In this document: piece by piece, positions 23,600-33,867 of the stretch
How the letters are laid out: each line of letters starts with the position of its first letter
How positions within the stretch are numbered: position 1 is the stretch's first letter
Source of the DNA: Calliphora vicina
Taxonomy: Eukaryota > Arthropoda > Insecta > Diptera > Calliphoridae
Assembly: GCF_958450345.1 (NCBI RefSeq)
Contig: NC_088780.1
Coordinates: 29,845,667 to 29,909,666, forward strand
Direction of reading: 5' to 3'
Length of the DNA: 64,000 nt
The notes under the pieces: generated by a model
What the model saw: only the letters and a program-made list of their open reading frames with translations
Told to the model about the DNA's origin: nothing
Database searches by the model: none
Translations under genes and position numbers: made by a program

Positions 23600-24450
23600 A
23601 TAGACTTCATTACATCCAGAAAATGCAGAGTTTGGTGCATAATCGGACCTTATTTGTACAAAAATGAAGCCGTAGCTCCCGTTACGGTCAATAGAGATCA
23701 CTATCGCACCATGATCAATGATTATTTGTTTAGAAGTATGGATGACACTGCTCCGGTATGATGTGAAGATCCAATAGGATAGCGCTTCGTGCCATACGGC
23801 GACCGCAACCATTGATTCATTGAAATCCAAATTGGGCGACGACATGATTTCAAGATATTGACCTGTCAATTGGCCTCCAAGGTTGTGCGATTTGACAGCT
23901 ATCGACATGAAGTCATACTGATAAACCAGCAACAATTGGCGCCTTGGAGGTGACATACTATCGCACCATGTGATTATTTGTTTGAAGGTATGGATGACAT
24001 TAGCTCTGTTCAATAACTAAAAGTTGTTACTAGTTAGTAACAATTGTTACTGGAAAAGCGTTCATTAACTCAAAAAACTTGCAAGTAGAGAAAAAAACAG
24101 GAGTGTATAAATTTTAGAGAGTGTTCTCTCGTTGCAAACTATTACAAGTTCTATTTGGAACTCGTAATAGTTAGCAGCTTATATTTCATATGTTTTGCGT
24201 TATTGTTTATTTATTTAAAATTTTATTTTTGTGGTGAAAAAATGTCAAAACAAAAGAATTTTCAATAAAATTGAAGAAAATGTGAGTATTTATTCATTTT
24301 AAAAGGAACAAAATAATAAAATTGTGTGTATAAAAAAATTGTTACTGGAAAAGCGTTCATTTACTTTCATTTCATGAAGTCACAGGTTTATGCTGATAAA
24401 CCAACAACAATTGACGCCTTGGAGCTGACATACAATGCTCGAAAAATTGT
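23600..24450 (+). pseudogene. mariner-like transposase relic, rearranged
   Basis: Fragments in different frames: VWCIIGPYLYKNEAVAPVTV and NRDHYRTMINDYLF (23628-23745), then QDSASCHTATATIDSLKSK (23776-23835), WPPRLCDLTAID (23871-23906), and SQVYADKPTTIDALE (24378-24422). These match the order GVIGPFFFEN, NGxRYRxMLN, QDGATCHTA, RSCDLTPLD, YADKPxTIDxLE in a mariner/Tc1-type transposase lineage common in arthropods (from memory). The D of CDLT is a catalytic acid in the family. Stops, frameshifts and internal duplications make it inactive: the CACCATG..GATTATTTGTTT segment occurs at 23707 and 23965, the ATGAAGTCA segment at 23908 and 24373, and TTGTTACTGGAAAAGCGTTCATT at 24043 and 24338. Confidence 0.75.
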
Positions 24451-24819
24451 CCCAAAATTGGCGGTGGTCATATACCCGAAATCATGTATTTACTTTCGAA
24501 TAAATAAATTTGAAATTATAAAAACTTTAATAAGAAGATTATTTAAAAAAAATTGAGTGTTTTAATTGCTTTTTATTTATTTAGTTCAGTTATTATAAAT
24601 GTGATGGTAAGTATTATTAATTAATTAATTATGTATGTTATTAGTTATTAAGTTTTATTATTTATACTATTTCTTGTATTGACTGCGTTGGTTGGTGGTG
24701 TTTATTAAATATGTGTTGAGTTTAATTATTTTTATTCCAATACTTAACAAACAATGCAAATAACATTTTTCTTTATATATATTAATTCAGTTTAATTTTT
24801 GTATTATAGGTTTTGTATT

Positions 24820-24836
24820 ACATTTGTTATATTCAT
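24820..24836 (+). repeat. Target site duplication, left copy (non-LTR element)
   Basis: ACATTTGTTATATTCAT, identical to 28998-29014. A perfect 17-bp direct repeat flanking a complete non-LTR element is the expected product of target-primed reverse transcription. The first base is ambiguous because the element ends in A. Confidence 0.95.
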
Positions 24837-24957
24837 CTGGCATCTCTGCCCCAAAATAAAAACATCGTGTTAATTTCTTGCTAGAAAGAATTTTCTATAT
24901 TTTTAAAATAAAAAGTTTAAATCAACTTGATTTAGTTTAAATTTCTTGAGGAAGGCT

Positions 24958-26094
24958 ATGGCTACTCCAAAAAGAAGAAAACATTGGGGGAATAACCCTA
25001 AATTCAAGGTGCCAAAAACCTCTGACGGACCCAGCTCTAGTTCAAATAGATTTCAACTACTATCAGATGAGGAAGAAGAAGCAGTTGTTTTTAAAGAAAA
25101 AATACCGCCTATAATTGTAGATCAAGCACACAGTTTTTCGACTGTTATTGGTTTAATTGATGAGAAATATACTTATAAACGTATGACTATTGGAACGAAG
25201 ATTTTATCGAACTCTATACCGCTCTACATTGATGCTCTAACTGTTCTTAAGGACAGAAAATTTCAGTTTTATACACATGAGTTAAAGGACGCTAAAAATT
25301 TTAAATTAGTTTTATTTGGCCTACCTAAACTGGATCCAAAGATAATCATCGAGGAATTTCTAATCTCGCATAATATTAAACCTGTGAGCGTAAAGGAATT
25401 GGAAACAAAGCGTACCAGTGTAGATGACGCACTTTACATAATCGAGTTTGATCGTCAGCATGTATCAAAGAGGGAGATTATGAAAATAAGATATTTTTGT
25501 AATATAGCTGTTTATTGGAGAAAACCCCTCAGGGGCAACAAAGGACCTACTCAATGCTCCAAATGTGCCATGTATGGACATGGTGCTAAAAATTGTAATC
25601 GCATAGTAGTGTGTTCAGCCTGTGCTGGCAACCATGAATATGCATCCTGCCCGCTTAACAAAGGTATCCATGATGGCAGTATTATTTTTAAGTGTTACAA
25701 CTGCATAAAAAAAAACTTAAGAAATGTTAATCACAGAGCCGATGACCCAAAGTGTCCCAGCCGACAAGAATATTTAGAAATACGGCAAAGAGTAACTTCT
25801 AATTCAAGGGCTATAAACAAAAGAAGTAATGTTTCGTTTTTTAATGAAGATGACAATGATTTTCCTCATTTGCCAAGGCAAGATCACCAAAGTAACTCGC
25901 GTAACCCTCGCGCTTATGGCAATTTGTATTCTGAGGTAGCTAAGAACAAAAGCTACAACAAAAATAATAGCGATGACATCTCCAACGAACGTCTCATGGA
26001 AATATTTTTTGATGCTGTCGATGCTTTGCAAAGATGTCAAAATAAATATGACAAGCTAAGAGTTTTAGGTATGATGCTTCAACATGCCATATAA
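24958..26094 (+). CDS. Gag-like ORF1 protein of the Jockey-clade element, 378 aa
   Basis: RNA-binding nucleocapsid-like protein that packages the element RNA. The ATG at 24958 gives MATPKRRKHWGNN, a basic N-terminus; a TTG four codons upstream is open but not needed. Residues ~1-120 are poorly conserved. Residues ~120-195 (LVLFGLPKLDPKIIIEEF, KRTSVDDALYIIEF) correspond to the PRE_C2HC-type domain found in jockey gag proteins. Three zinc knuckles follow: C200SKC..H..C213 (CX2CX4HX4C), CSACAGNHEYASC (CX2CX3HX4C) and a looser CYNC..H..C starting at C246. The tail is Ser/Asn-rich with a short helical end. Its last 11 bases overlap ORF2 in another frame, so ORF2 translation probably depends on reinitiation at the overlap (TATAA/ATG arrangement). 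Confidence 0.95.
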   Translation: MATPKRRKHWGNNPKFKVPKTSDGPSSSSNRFQLLSDEEEEAVVFKEKIPPIIVDQAHSFSTVIGLIDEKYTYKRMTIGTKILSNSIPLYIDALTVLKDRKFQFYTHELKDAKNFKLVLFGLPKLDPKIIIEEFLISHNIKPVSVKELETKRTSVDDALYIIEFDRQHVSKREIMKIRYFCNIAVYWRKPLRGNKGPTQCSKCAMYGHGAKNCNRIVVCSACAGNHEYASCPLNKGIHDGSIIFKCYNCIKKNLRNVNHRADDPKCPSRQEYLEIRQRVTSNSRAINKRSNVSFFNEDDNDFPHLPRQDHQSNSRNPRAYGNLYSEVAKNKSYNKNNSDDISNERLMEIFFDAVDALQRCQNKYDKLRVLGMMLQHAI

Positions 26095-28762
26095 TTCTCT
26101 TTGTTTGCAAAATGTTCATGTTATGCATTGGAATGCCCAAGGTATAACAACTGAGTCAGCAGCTGCCCAGCTGGAATATGTTTTACATAAAAGCAAAATT
26201 GATATTCTGCTTTTAAATGAGACCTTTTTAAAACCGCACCACAAATTTAAACTTGGTGGATATAAAATTTATAGAGAGGATCGTCCTTCGCATGGTGGAG
26301 GAGTTTTAATCGCTATTAAATGTAATATAAAACATACCTTGTTACCAAAAATCAAAACAAACACTGCAGAGAACATATCAATTCAAATTAATATTAATAG
26401 GCGCCCAGTTACTATCACTTCTGTTTACAACCCAACTCACTCAGCTAATTTTAAGAATGACCTGGACAAGCTGACGTCCTTCTCCAACGACTTCTTTTTA
26501 TTTGGAGATCTAAATGCCCTACATACACTTTGGAATTGTGCATCAAGTAATCCTGCTGGAAGAGAGCTCTACACCCACTGTCTCCAATCCGGTTATTACA
26601 TTTATTACCCAAACGAGTATACACGCTTTGGTCAAAACAACATCCCAACCCAGCCATCCACGGTGGATATTCTTTTATCAAACTCTTGTTTGAACTTTAC
26701 AAATCTGGAGACACATAACAATGTTTTGCAGTCGGACCATGTACCAATATCATGCGTTATTACTGGTAATGTTCTAAATACGACGTATTCAGTTCCCCTG
26801 TATCACCATGCAGACTGGACAGCAATCGGTAACTGGGTGGACAATGAAATTAGGCATCAGAATATTGATCAAATGATTTCTAATTCAGGTAATTTAGATT
26901 TATGTTTCGATAAATTAATTTGTATAGTCAAAGAAGCTTTTATGAAAATACCAGTTGGTCAAAAACATCCATGGCAAAGGGAAATCTCCGATTTAACTAA
27001 AATGTTAATTGGTCAGAGAAACAAATATAAACGGAAATATCAAAGATGTGTGGATGTTAATATTAAAATACAATTGAAAAGTATTATCAATCAGTTAAAT
27101 AAACTAATTGATTTCCACCTCAATAAGGACAGAAATGAATCATGGTCAAAATTTATTTCAAAATTACCCACAGGTTCCAAAAAATTTTGGAAATTAACAA
27201 AAGCTTTTAAGAATAACAAAACGGCATTTACTGACCTTCATGTAAATGGGGATGTCATAAAATCGGGCGACGAAAAAGCTAATATAATAGCAGACGTATT
27301 TGGTATTTCTCATTCCATCACTATAAATAATTCTTCCCCCATGGATTCAGCTGTCTCAAGTTTCATTCATGATCTCAACCATAAAATTCCTGAACAATCT
27401 GATATTGAATTTTCCACTTCGGATGAAGTTAAATCGTATATTTTATTATTGAAAAATAATAAATCACCAGGGCTAGATGGTATTAATAGTATTATACTTA
27501 AAAATATGCCAGATTTCTTTTTTGAAATCTTAAGTAAACTCTTCAATGCCTGTTTAATAGAAGGATACTTTCCTACGATTTTTAAGAAAGCTAAGATAAT
27601 TCCTATTCATAAACCGGGAAAAGATCCCAAATTACCATCCAGTTATAGACCAATCAGCATTCTGAGCCTATTGGATAAAGTATTTGAAAAAGTAATACAT
27701 AGGAGAATTTTAGATTTTGCTGATCAGAATAATATTATTAACTCCCGTCAGTTTGGATTTCGCAAGGAGCACTCTACTGTACATCAGCTCAAAAGAGTTG
27801 TTAATTTTATTGAAAACAACAAAGCAGATCGGAAGAGTACTGGTGTTATATTTCTTGACATCGAAAAGGCCTTCGACTCGATTTGGCATGATGGCCTTGT
27901 TTTTAAACTTAACAGTTTTGATTATCCCCTGTACTTACAGAAAATTATAAAAAGCTTTTTGGAACATCGATCATTTGTGGTATCTATCGACAACTCATTC
28001 TCTAGTGACAGACAAATACAAGCTGGTCTGCCGCAAGGCTCAGTATTATCACCCACCCTTTACTCAATATATATTTCTGATATCACTATTCGTAGAAATC
28101 ATGAAGTAGCTTTTTACGCAGATGATAGCGCTTTTATCTGCTGTGGTAAAGTGTCTAACGCGATAATTAGGAAAATGGAAGATGGTCTGAAATTTACTCA
28201 CAAATATTTTGATAAATGGAAAATAAAGATTAATGATGGCAAAACCCAGGCAATTATATTTCCATATAATAAATCGAAAAAACGTATTCCTACTAGAAAT
28301 CTATATTGTAATGGTGTCTGTATCCCCCTGTTGGATAAGATCAAATATTTAGGAATTATATTAGACAAGAAGTTGTCATTTAAAGATCATGTAAATTATA
28401 CTTGTGAAAAAGCTATTAAGTGCGGTAGAGCCCTATACCCATTGCTCAATAGAAGATCTAAACTTAATTTAATGAATAAAATTCTTATTTTCAAAATGTG
28501 CATTAGGCCAATTATGTCATACGGTTGCCAAGTCTGGTATCATAAAGCTGCTAAAACTTATACGAAAAAATTACAGATTATTCAAAACAAAAACCTGAAA
28601 ATAATTCATAGCTTACACCCCCGATACTCCACTGAGTTATTGCATGGTAATTTTAAACATACAATGTTTAATTCATTTGTAAGGGATCTGACTCTGTCAT
28701 TTAGGGAAAAATGCAGAACGTCTTCTTTTGAAATAATAAGAAATTTGATAAATAATTACTAA
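26084..28762 (+). CDS. Endonuclease-reverse transcriptase (ORF2) of the Jockey-clade element, 892 aa
   Basis: Enzyme for target-primed reverse transcription. An apurinic-like endonuclease occupies roughly residues 10-225: HWNAQGI (N17), LLNETFL (E46), GDLNALHTLWNC (D142, N144) and SDHVPI (D218, H219) are the expected catalytic and binding positions. The reverse transcriptase spans ~470-740: NNKSPGLDGI, PIHKPGKDP, SYRPISILS, IFLDIEKAFDSIWHD (first catalytic Asp, D592), AGLPQGSVLSPTLYSIYISD (from about 647) and FYADDSAF (D680, D681), then KIKYLGIILDKKL. The C-terminal region has ILIFKMCIRPIMSYGCQVW, typical of the jockey clade; there is no RNase H domain. All key residues are present and the frame is unbroken, so the element may still be able to move. 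The start ATG lies within the last codons of ORF1. Confidence 0.97.
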   Translation: MPYNSLCLQNVHVMHWNAQGITTESAAAQLEYVLHKSKIDILLLNETFLKPHHKFKLGGYKIYREDRPSHGGGVLIAIKCNIKHTLLPKIKTNTAENISIQININRRPVTITSVYNPTHSANFKNDLDKLTSFSNDFFLFGDLNALHTLWNCASSNPAGRELYTHCLQSGYYIYYPNEYTRFGQNNIPTQPSTVDILLSNSCLNFTNLETHNNVLQSDHVPISCVITGNVLNTTYSVPLYHHADWTAIGNWVDNEIRHQNIDQMISNSGNLDLCFDKLICIVKEAFMKIPVGQKHPWQREISDLTKMLIGQRNKYKRKYQRCVDVNIKIQLKSIINQLNKLIDFHLNKDRNESWSKFISKLPTGSKKFWKLTKAFKNNKTAFTDLHVNGDVIKSGDEKANIIADVFGISHSITINNSSPMDSAVSSFIHDLNHKIPEQSDIEFSTSDEVKSYILLLKNNKSPGLDGINSIILKNMPDFFFEILSKLFNACLIEGYFPTIFKKAKIIPIHKPGKDPKLPSSYRPISILSLLDKVFEKVIHRRILDFADQNNIINSRQFGFRKEHSTVHQLKRVVNFIENNKADRKSTGVIFLDIEKAFDSIWHDGLVFKLNSFDYPLYLQKIIKSFLEHRSFVVSIDNSFSSDRQIQAGLPQGSVLSPTLYSIYISDITIRRNHEVAFYADDSAFICCGKVSNAIIRKMEDGLKFTHKYFDKWKIKINDGKTQAIIFPYNKSKKRIPTRNLYCNGVCIPLLDKIKYLGIILDKKLSFKDHVNYTCEKAIKCGRALYPLLNRRSKLNLMNKILIFKMCIRPIMSYGCQVWYHKAAKTYTKKLQIIQNKNLKIIHSLHPRYSTELLHGNFKHTMFNSFVRDLTLSFREKCRTSSFEIIRNLINNY

Positions 28763-28997
28763 GACTCTTTTGCATCAAAAGAGTTGTAATTAGTAATTAT
28801 TTTTAAAGATTTCTTATAACGTTCAAAGATTGTTAAAGGTTTTTTATAATACTTTTCCTTAATTACTGTGATATTAGTAGTTTCTTTAATTGATTATTTA
28901 GTTGTTAATTGTTGTAATACTTTTAAGTAAATCCTCAAATCATTGTAAATACTTATTTTTATAAAGGATTCAATAAAGATTGCATATAATAATAAAA

Positions 28998-29014
28998 ACA
29001 TTTGTTATATTCAT
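28998..29014 (+). repeat. Target site duplication, right copy (non-LTR element)
   Basis: ACATTTGTTATATTCAT, matching 24820-24836 base for base; see the left copy. Confidence 0.95.
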
Positions 29015-29831
29015 TTAAATTTTGTTTTGCTTTTAAAAATAATAATATAACTTTATTACCGCGCATATTTTAGTTGTTTATATTTAAATTTGATGTATAA
29101 TAGTTAATAGGTTTTAAATGATGTATGTATAAACACATTTATAGTATATATGTATTGTATGTAGGTTCCTATATATGTTTTTACTTTAATAATACTCGTA
29201 TGCCTTTATATTTGAGTGTATGTAAATTAAATCGGCTTTAAATTAATCTTTAAATTTATAAAACTTAACCTCAAAAACCTTTTTTCTTTTTATTTTTTTG
29301 GCTAAGTAAAAATATTTTTGTTTTGTTTTTATATAATTTTCTGTTATAAATATACAAAGATATACATTTATATATATTTTATTAAATATATACTAAATAT
29401 TTATATATTTATTTTACTTGTTTTTTTTATAAATAATTACGAGTATTTTTTTTTAGCAGTTTTCATTAATTTCATTTTGTAACGAAAACGTTTTAATTAC
29501 ACATTCAGTAAGAGTAAATATATTAAAAATGTTTTGTTATTTTTCTTTTAAATAATTCAAGTTTTATATAAATAGACATTTAGTTAATAAGAATGAATTT
29601 TTTTTTTTAAACTATAAACAGAATTTTTTTATTTGTATAATTTTTAAGTTTTAGCAAATTTAGAGTTATATCTGAAAATATTTATAAAGGGAACTAATAT
29701 TTCAAAAGGAGTATAAATATAACTATTTCAAAATTATTTGAATAGCGGGAAATAATACGCAAAATTAACAATACTACAGTTTTTTTTTCAGAGGGAAAGA
29801 GTTGTAATTAAGAAAATATAATAAGTAATTT
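29015..29831. other. AT-rich flank without features
   Basis: T-rich AT sequence after the retrotransposon. Together with 24451-24819 it forms the original insertion neighbourhood. No ORF, RNA or repeat recognised. Confidence 0.4.
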
Positions 29832-29885
29832 AACAAGTAAGAGTGTTATAGCAGGTTTTGCCGAATCTTGTATACCCACCATCAA
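29832..29885 (+). mobile_element. Repeat family F2 head
   Basis: AACAAGTAAGAGTGTTATA, followed by a degenerate hairpin word (TTTGCCGAATC) and TATACCCACCATCAATATG. Similar heads are at 30408-30455 (first ten bases lost, but a perfect ATTCGGC TGT GCCGAAT hairpin) and 31725-31785. The matching tail GGTGGGTATAAAA may be the one at 34872. The extent of the body is not determined. Confidence 0.6.
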
Positions 29886-30330
29886 TATGTGATAATAAAA
29901 TATAGGGTTTTATTATGGATCGATCCACATAAAAGTTTAATATTATATATATTATATTAATTGGTAAAACAGATCATTTGGTAATTAACCAAATCAAATG
30001 GAAGAAGCTAAAACAAAATCTACGGAATTGAAAACATTCTGAACGGAATGTGTGACAGGCCTGTATATATTGTAAAGTCACAATTATTTGAGTCAAAACA
30101 ACTCAAACTCCAGAAGTCACAATACTTTTCGGGATTGGGATATCCTGAATCCCGGAAAATTACGAAATTTTTGATTTTTAGGAATATCGCTTCAAATCCA
30201 AACGGATCCAGATTTTTAAATTTAATCAGGGAGCAGCAGGTCTCACTTGACAGACTTATACACAAGTTTATTAATAAATTCGCGTTGACTATGAACGATA
30301 TTTTTCGTCAGTTCCATACATTAAATAATT

Positions 30331-30409
30331 AGCCCCATTAATGAATAAAAAATCCGCAGGAGTTTTTTTCCTTTTCCCATTTTTAATACTGAATTTGAAT
30401 AGGAAAAAT
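30331..30409. mobile_element. Palindromic MITE (CAGCCC family), partial copy 3
   Basis: AGCCCCATTAATGAATAAAA at the left, followed by CGCAGGAG, TTTCCCATTTTT and GAATTTGAATAGGAAAAA, in the same order as the complete copies. The right arm is missing, replaced by a headless F2 module (CGGCTGTGCCGAATC) starting at ~30408. Confidence 0.65.
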
Positions 30410-31620
30410 TCGGCTGTGCCGAATCATGTATACCCACCATCAATATGTAGTTTTGGCCTTATATGTATGTGGATTTGAATAACATTTTATGAATGTATGA
30501 CTTATATCGAAATTTATGTTAATATCATTTATTGACAATAAAATATTTTTCTGATATAGGGGTTATATTATTATGGGTTGGTCCTCACACAAGTTGGTAG
30601 AAGGATTTATTTTCATATACAACTTGTTTATTCAATTTAATCACGATATTAATTATTATAAGACAATTAAGAAAGTTCGTGTCCTTTCTGAAGGGGACCA
30701 TGTATGGGACAGACAAATGAAGCCGGACTTTACAGTATAATTTCAGTGAAATTAGAACCCAGCAAAAAATATTCTGGATTTGGAAGCAATAAATATGATT
30801 ACTGCATCTTCTACTGCTACATTAATTGCATCCTAAAATTATTGCCTTACAAAAATTATTTTGGAAGGCATACATTAAGCTATTCGTATAGGTACTTACG
30901 TACTTAGAAAAAATCAGCGCTTCTTGTGAGGCAGCTCTAAAATCTATGTGCACAATTGTTTGCACATATTTAATTCGATGAATTCAGGTTAATTTTAAAG
31001 CTGTGAAATATGCTTATTTTGGATTCCTTATGCAGAGCCTCTACGCGAGGAATCCCATATAAAAATCATGTAATCTTTCATGCGAAGTGGTAGCAGTATA
31101 CAAGTGCTCTCTGCCTTACAAACCTGCTTCCGAGGAAGCACCATTTTTTGCTGGGAACTTATTTTGTGCAAAATTTTATAAGGATTGCCGCATAATCAAC
31201 AAATTTATGACTGCTCAAACAGTATTCCGGGGGACAATTGTATGGGGCTATGGGAAATCATGGAAAATTTTCAATACGAAACAAACCTTATCAACAGAGA
31301 GTATTTGTGGTTAATTTTAGCCAGCTGGCTCCTTTCGTATGTGCCCTATCGTGTTTTAAACAGACTTAAATTTTTTGTTATAAAATAAAACAATACTTTT
31401 ATATATTATTTTAATTATAAATTTTCGACAAAAGTTGTGCAGTTTCAATTGTTACACGATCAGTTTTGTTATGAATGTTCAGAACACGGCTATAAATATG
31501 AAATATCTCTTGTGTCAAATGTATTTTAATTCAATGCATTAGTATTTGCTTTATTATATTTTTACTTAAATATAATTATTAATGAAATATATACTATTTA
31601 TTGTTAAATTTAATGTTTTT
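30408..31620. other. F2 fragment and unassigned sequence
   Basis: Begins with the F2 hairpin and TATACCCACCATCAATATG. The rest has only short open frames in both directions and no recognisable protein motif. TTTCGGGATTGGGATATCC and CCTGAATCCCGG just upstream (30127-30158) share the CCCGG(G)A word of the hAT-like end at 31.63-31.72 kb and may be its other subterminal region (inference). Confidence 0.35.
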
Positions 31621-31629
31621 TGACGTTTA

Positions 31630-31722
31630 ACTAAAATCTCGAAGTCCCGAAATCCCGGGATTTACATTTCTAAAATCCCGAATCCCGGATTTTGTAAAAC
31701 CCAGTCCCGTTTGGCATCACTA
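31630..31722 (-). mobile_element. hAT-like element end with CCCGGGA subterminal repeats
   Basis: Read on the - strand it starts TAGTGATGCCAAACGGGACT and continues with AATCCGGGATTCGGGATTTT and AATCCCGGGATTTCGGGACT. The TAGTGATG start fits the hAT TIR form YARNG, and closely spaced short motifs near the end are usual for transposase binding. No second end or 8-bp duplication could be fixed with confidence. The candidate partner is near 30.13 kb. Confidence 0.45.
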
Positions 31723-31724
31723 GT

Positions 31725-31790
31725 AACAAGTAAGAGTGTTATATGGGGCTGTGCCGGATATTTTATACCCACCACCAATATAATACGACC
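31725..31790 (+). mobile_element. Repeat family F2 head, copy 3
   Basis: AACAAGTAAGAGTGTTATAT at 31725, then GGGCTGTGCCGGAT and TATACCCACCACCAATATAA. It abuts the hAT-like end on its left and is followed after ~60 bases by the tail of F1 copy b, so two heads of different families face outward from 31725 to 32596. Confidence 0.6.
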
Positions 31791-31847
31791 ACCGACTCTT
31801 GTGCATTTGGTATAAAACATTTATCTGTTTCACACTATTTGGTTAGT

Positions 31848-32596
31848 TATACCCTACACCACCATAGTGGGGAGGGTATAATGCGTTTGTGCAGATGTTT
31901 GTAATGCACAAAAATATTAGTCTAACACCCACCTTAAAGTATACCGATCGACTTAGAATCACTTTCTGAGTCGATTAAACGATGTCCGTCCGTCCGTCTG
32001 GTCGGCTGGCTGGCTGTCCATGTAAACCTTGTGCGCAGAGTACAGGTCGCAATTTAGAAGATATTTCGATGAAATTTGGTACATATATATTTTTTTCGGC
32101 TCAAGGTCCAAGCCTATTGAAACTGGCTGAAATCGATCAATTATTTCACCTAGCTCCCATACAAATGTCCTCCCGAAATTGGACTTTATCGGTCATAAAT
32201 GTTTAATTTATATATTTATCGCCACAAATTCCGCTCCAAATAACTTTTATATATACAAAATTCATGTCACCAAATTTTGTTACGATCGGTCCATAATTAG
32301 TCATAACTCCCATATAGACCCGCTTCCGAAAATCACTTTAACGTGCATAAATCGCTGAAAAATGTTAGTACACACACAAAATTCAACATAGTTAACTATA
32401 ATATAGACATAAATCACACGACCTAATTTTATGGTGATCGGACCATAATTGGTCATAGCCCCCATATAAGGCCCACTTCCGAAAATCACTTAAAAATATA
32501 AATTATTGAAATTTTATAAGAAAAATGCTTTTGCTCTTTTACTTTGTGTAGGGTATTATATGGTCGGGCTTGACCGACCATACATCCTTACTTGTT
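31848..32596 (-). mobile_element. Repeat family F1, copy b
   Basis: Reverse-oriented complete copy. The tail TATACCCTACACCACCATAG is at 31848 and the head CTTACTTGTT at 32587-32596, preceded by the hairpin ATGGTCGG/CCGACCAT. It is longer than copy a because the segment with AGTGATTTTCGGAAG, TATGGGAGCTATGAC-like and ATTATGGACCGATCG words is present twice in tandem. Non-coding. Confidence 0.8.
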
Positions 32597-32723
32597 TTAT
32601 TTTGTATATTACTAGAAAATATCAATGATAAATTTCCCACTAGGCAATGAACAATAACTCGGTGTGTTTTGTTGTGTATGTATATTCCGGACGTTGGCCT
32701 TATGTATCATTATGGATCAATAG

Positions 32724-33859
32724 TAGTGTTTATAAAAAACCGACTTTTTAAAAAACCGGTTTGTCGGTTAACCGAAAATTGGCCTTTTTTAAAAAACCGG
32801 TTTTTCGGTTAACCGACATCGAAAAAACCGGTTAAACCGGTTAACCGTCATATATGTGTAGAAAACATAAAATGTCCAATAAAGTATATACAGCTTTAAA
32901 ATTTGTAGTTTTTAGTAGTCAGGAATGGTTAATATTAAATAACTATAAATATACAAAAGAGTTGAGTCCATTTTATTTTGTAAAAATTTCAAAATTATTG
33001 TCTCAGTCAAATGGAATTGAGTATAAATATGTTACTAAATACATATGTATATAATATACTTATTTTAATTATTGGTTTATTCATTATATTTCAACCAAAA
33101 AATGTAAATCAATTTTTTAATTTAATATTTGATCATTTTGAAATTTATTATCACCTCGACTTTCTGATATGAAACAGAAAATGTTGCAAGTCCCAAAAAA
33201 GGACTTATAAGATGCAAACGCACTTCTTCTTAGCTGTGATTATTTATCATTATAAATCATACCAAATAATTAATAAAACTCCATTATCAGATTTCAAAAA
33301 TATTTCAAATCATGGATTTTTGTCTCTTCTGTAATATTTCTGAAAAGCTAACGAAATGATTAATAAATTAAAATTGTATGAACAAAACACACTAAAGAAG
33401 TCAAATTTATTGAAAGAAGGTATGTACATCGTTTGGTAAAATCATCACTAAGTTTTTAATGAATCATTAGTAAGATTTAGCCTAAACTTATAGAACTATG
33501 CGGAATTTAATTTTAATTTTTAATAGTTTCATTATGTGCAAATAAGTTTTTAAGTAAATTCATCGTCCTCTACTATTTAGAATCATTGTAATTCTTAAAA
33601 ATATTAATCTAAAGAGGTTTGTATTGTAAATCAGCAGTTTAAGTTTCAAATAAGACCAATAATAATATTGAAAATGCGCAAAAACATGAGATTTATTCAT
33701 TTTAGTCCCACATTTTAAAAACCGGTTAACCGAGTGATAAAAACCGGATAAACCGGTTAACCGAAAATCATCATTTTAAATTAACCGGTTCGCAAAAAAC
33801 CGAGATTTTGAAGAAAAACCGGTTTTTCGGTTAACCGGTTAACCGGTTTATAAACACTA
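32724..33859. mobile_element. Non-autonomous hAT element D (TAGTGTTTATAAA ends)
   Basis: 1136 bases. Ends TAGTGTTTATAAA / TTTATAAACACTA, flanked by the perfect 8-bp duplication ATCAATAG (32716-32723 and 33860-33867), the hallmark of hAT transposition. Within ~120 bases of each end the words AACCGGTT and CGGTTAACCG recur about a dozen times in both orientations, presumably transposase-binding sites. The interior has a 66-codon open frame but nothing resembling a transposase, so the element is non-autonomous. Confidence 0.9.
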
Positions 33860-33867
33860 ATCAATAG

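Larger units (their letters stand above)
24837..28997 (+). mobile_element. Full-length Jockey-clade non-LTR retrotransposon
   Basis: 4161 bases bounded by perfect 17-bp target duplications. It starts CTGGCATCTCTGCCCC, has a 121-base 5' UTR, two open overlapping ORFs, and a ~235-base 3' UTR ending AATAAAGATTGCATATAATA followed by ATAAAA, which includes a poly(A)-signal-like AATAAA and an A/TAA-rich tail. The internal promoter expected in this clade should lie in the first tens of bases; I see no canonical DPE that I would insist on. Perfect duplications and intact frames indicate a recent insertion. It has landed in AT-rich DNA between the mariner-like relic and the F2 repeats, interrupting nothing recognisable. 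Confidence 0.95.

Noticed and set aside
24946..24957. Possible TTG start four codons upstream of ORF1
   Set aside because: The ATG at 24958 is an ordinary start giving a normal basic N-terminus. No evidence that TTG is used.
30048..30332. 94-codon + strand frame
   Set aside because: Overlapping frames exist on both strands through a CCCGGGA-type repeat patch; no recognised domain.
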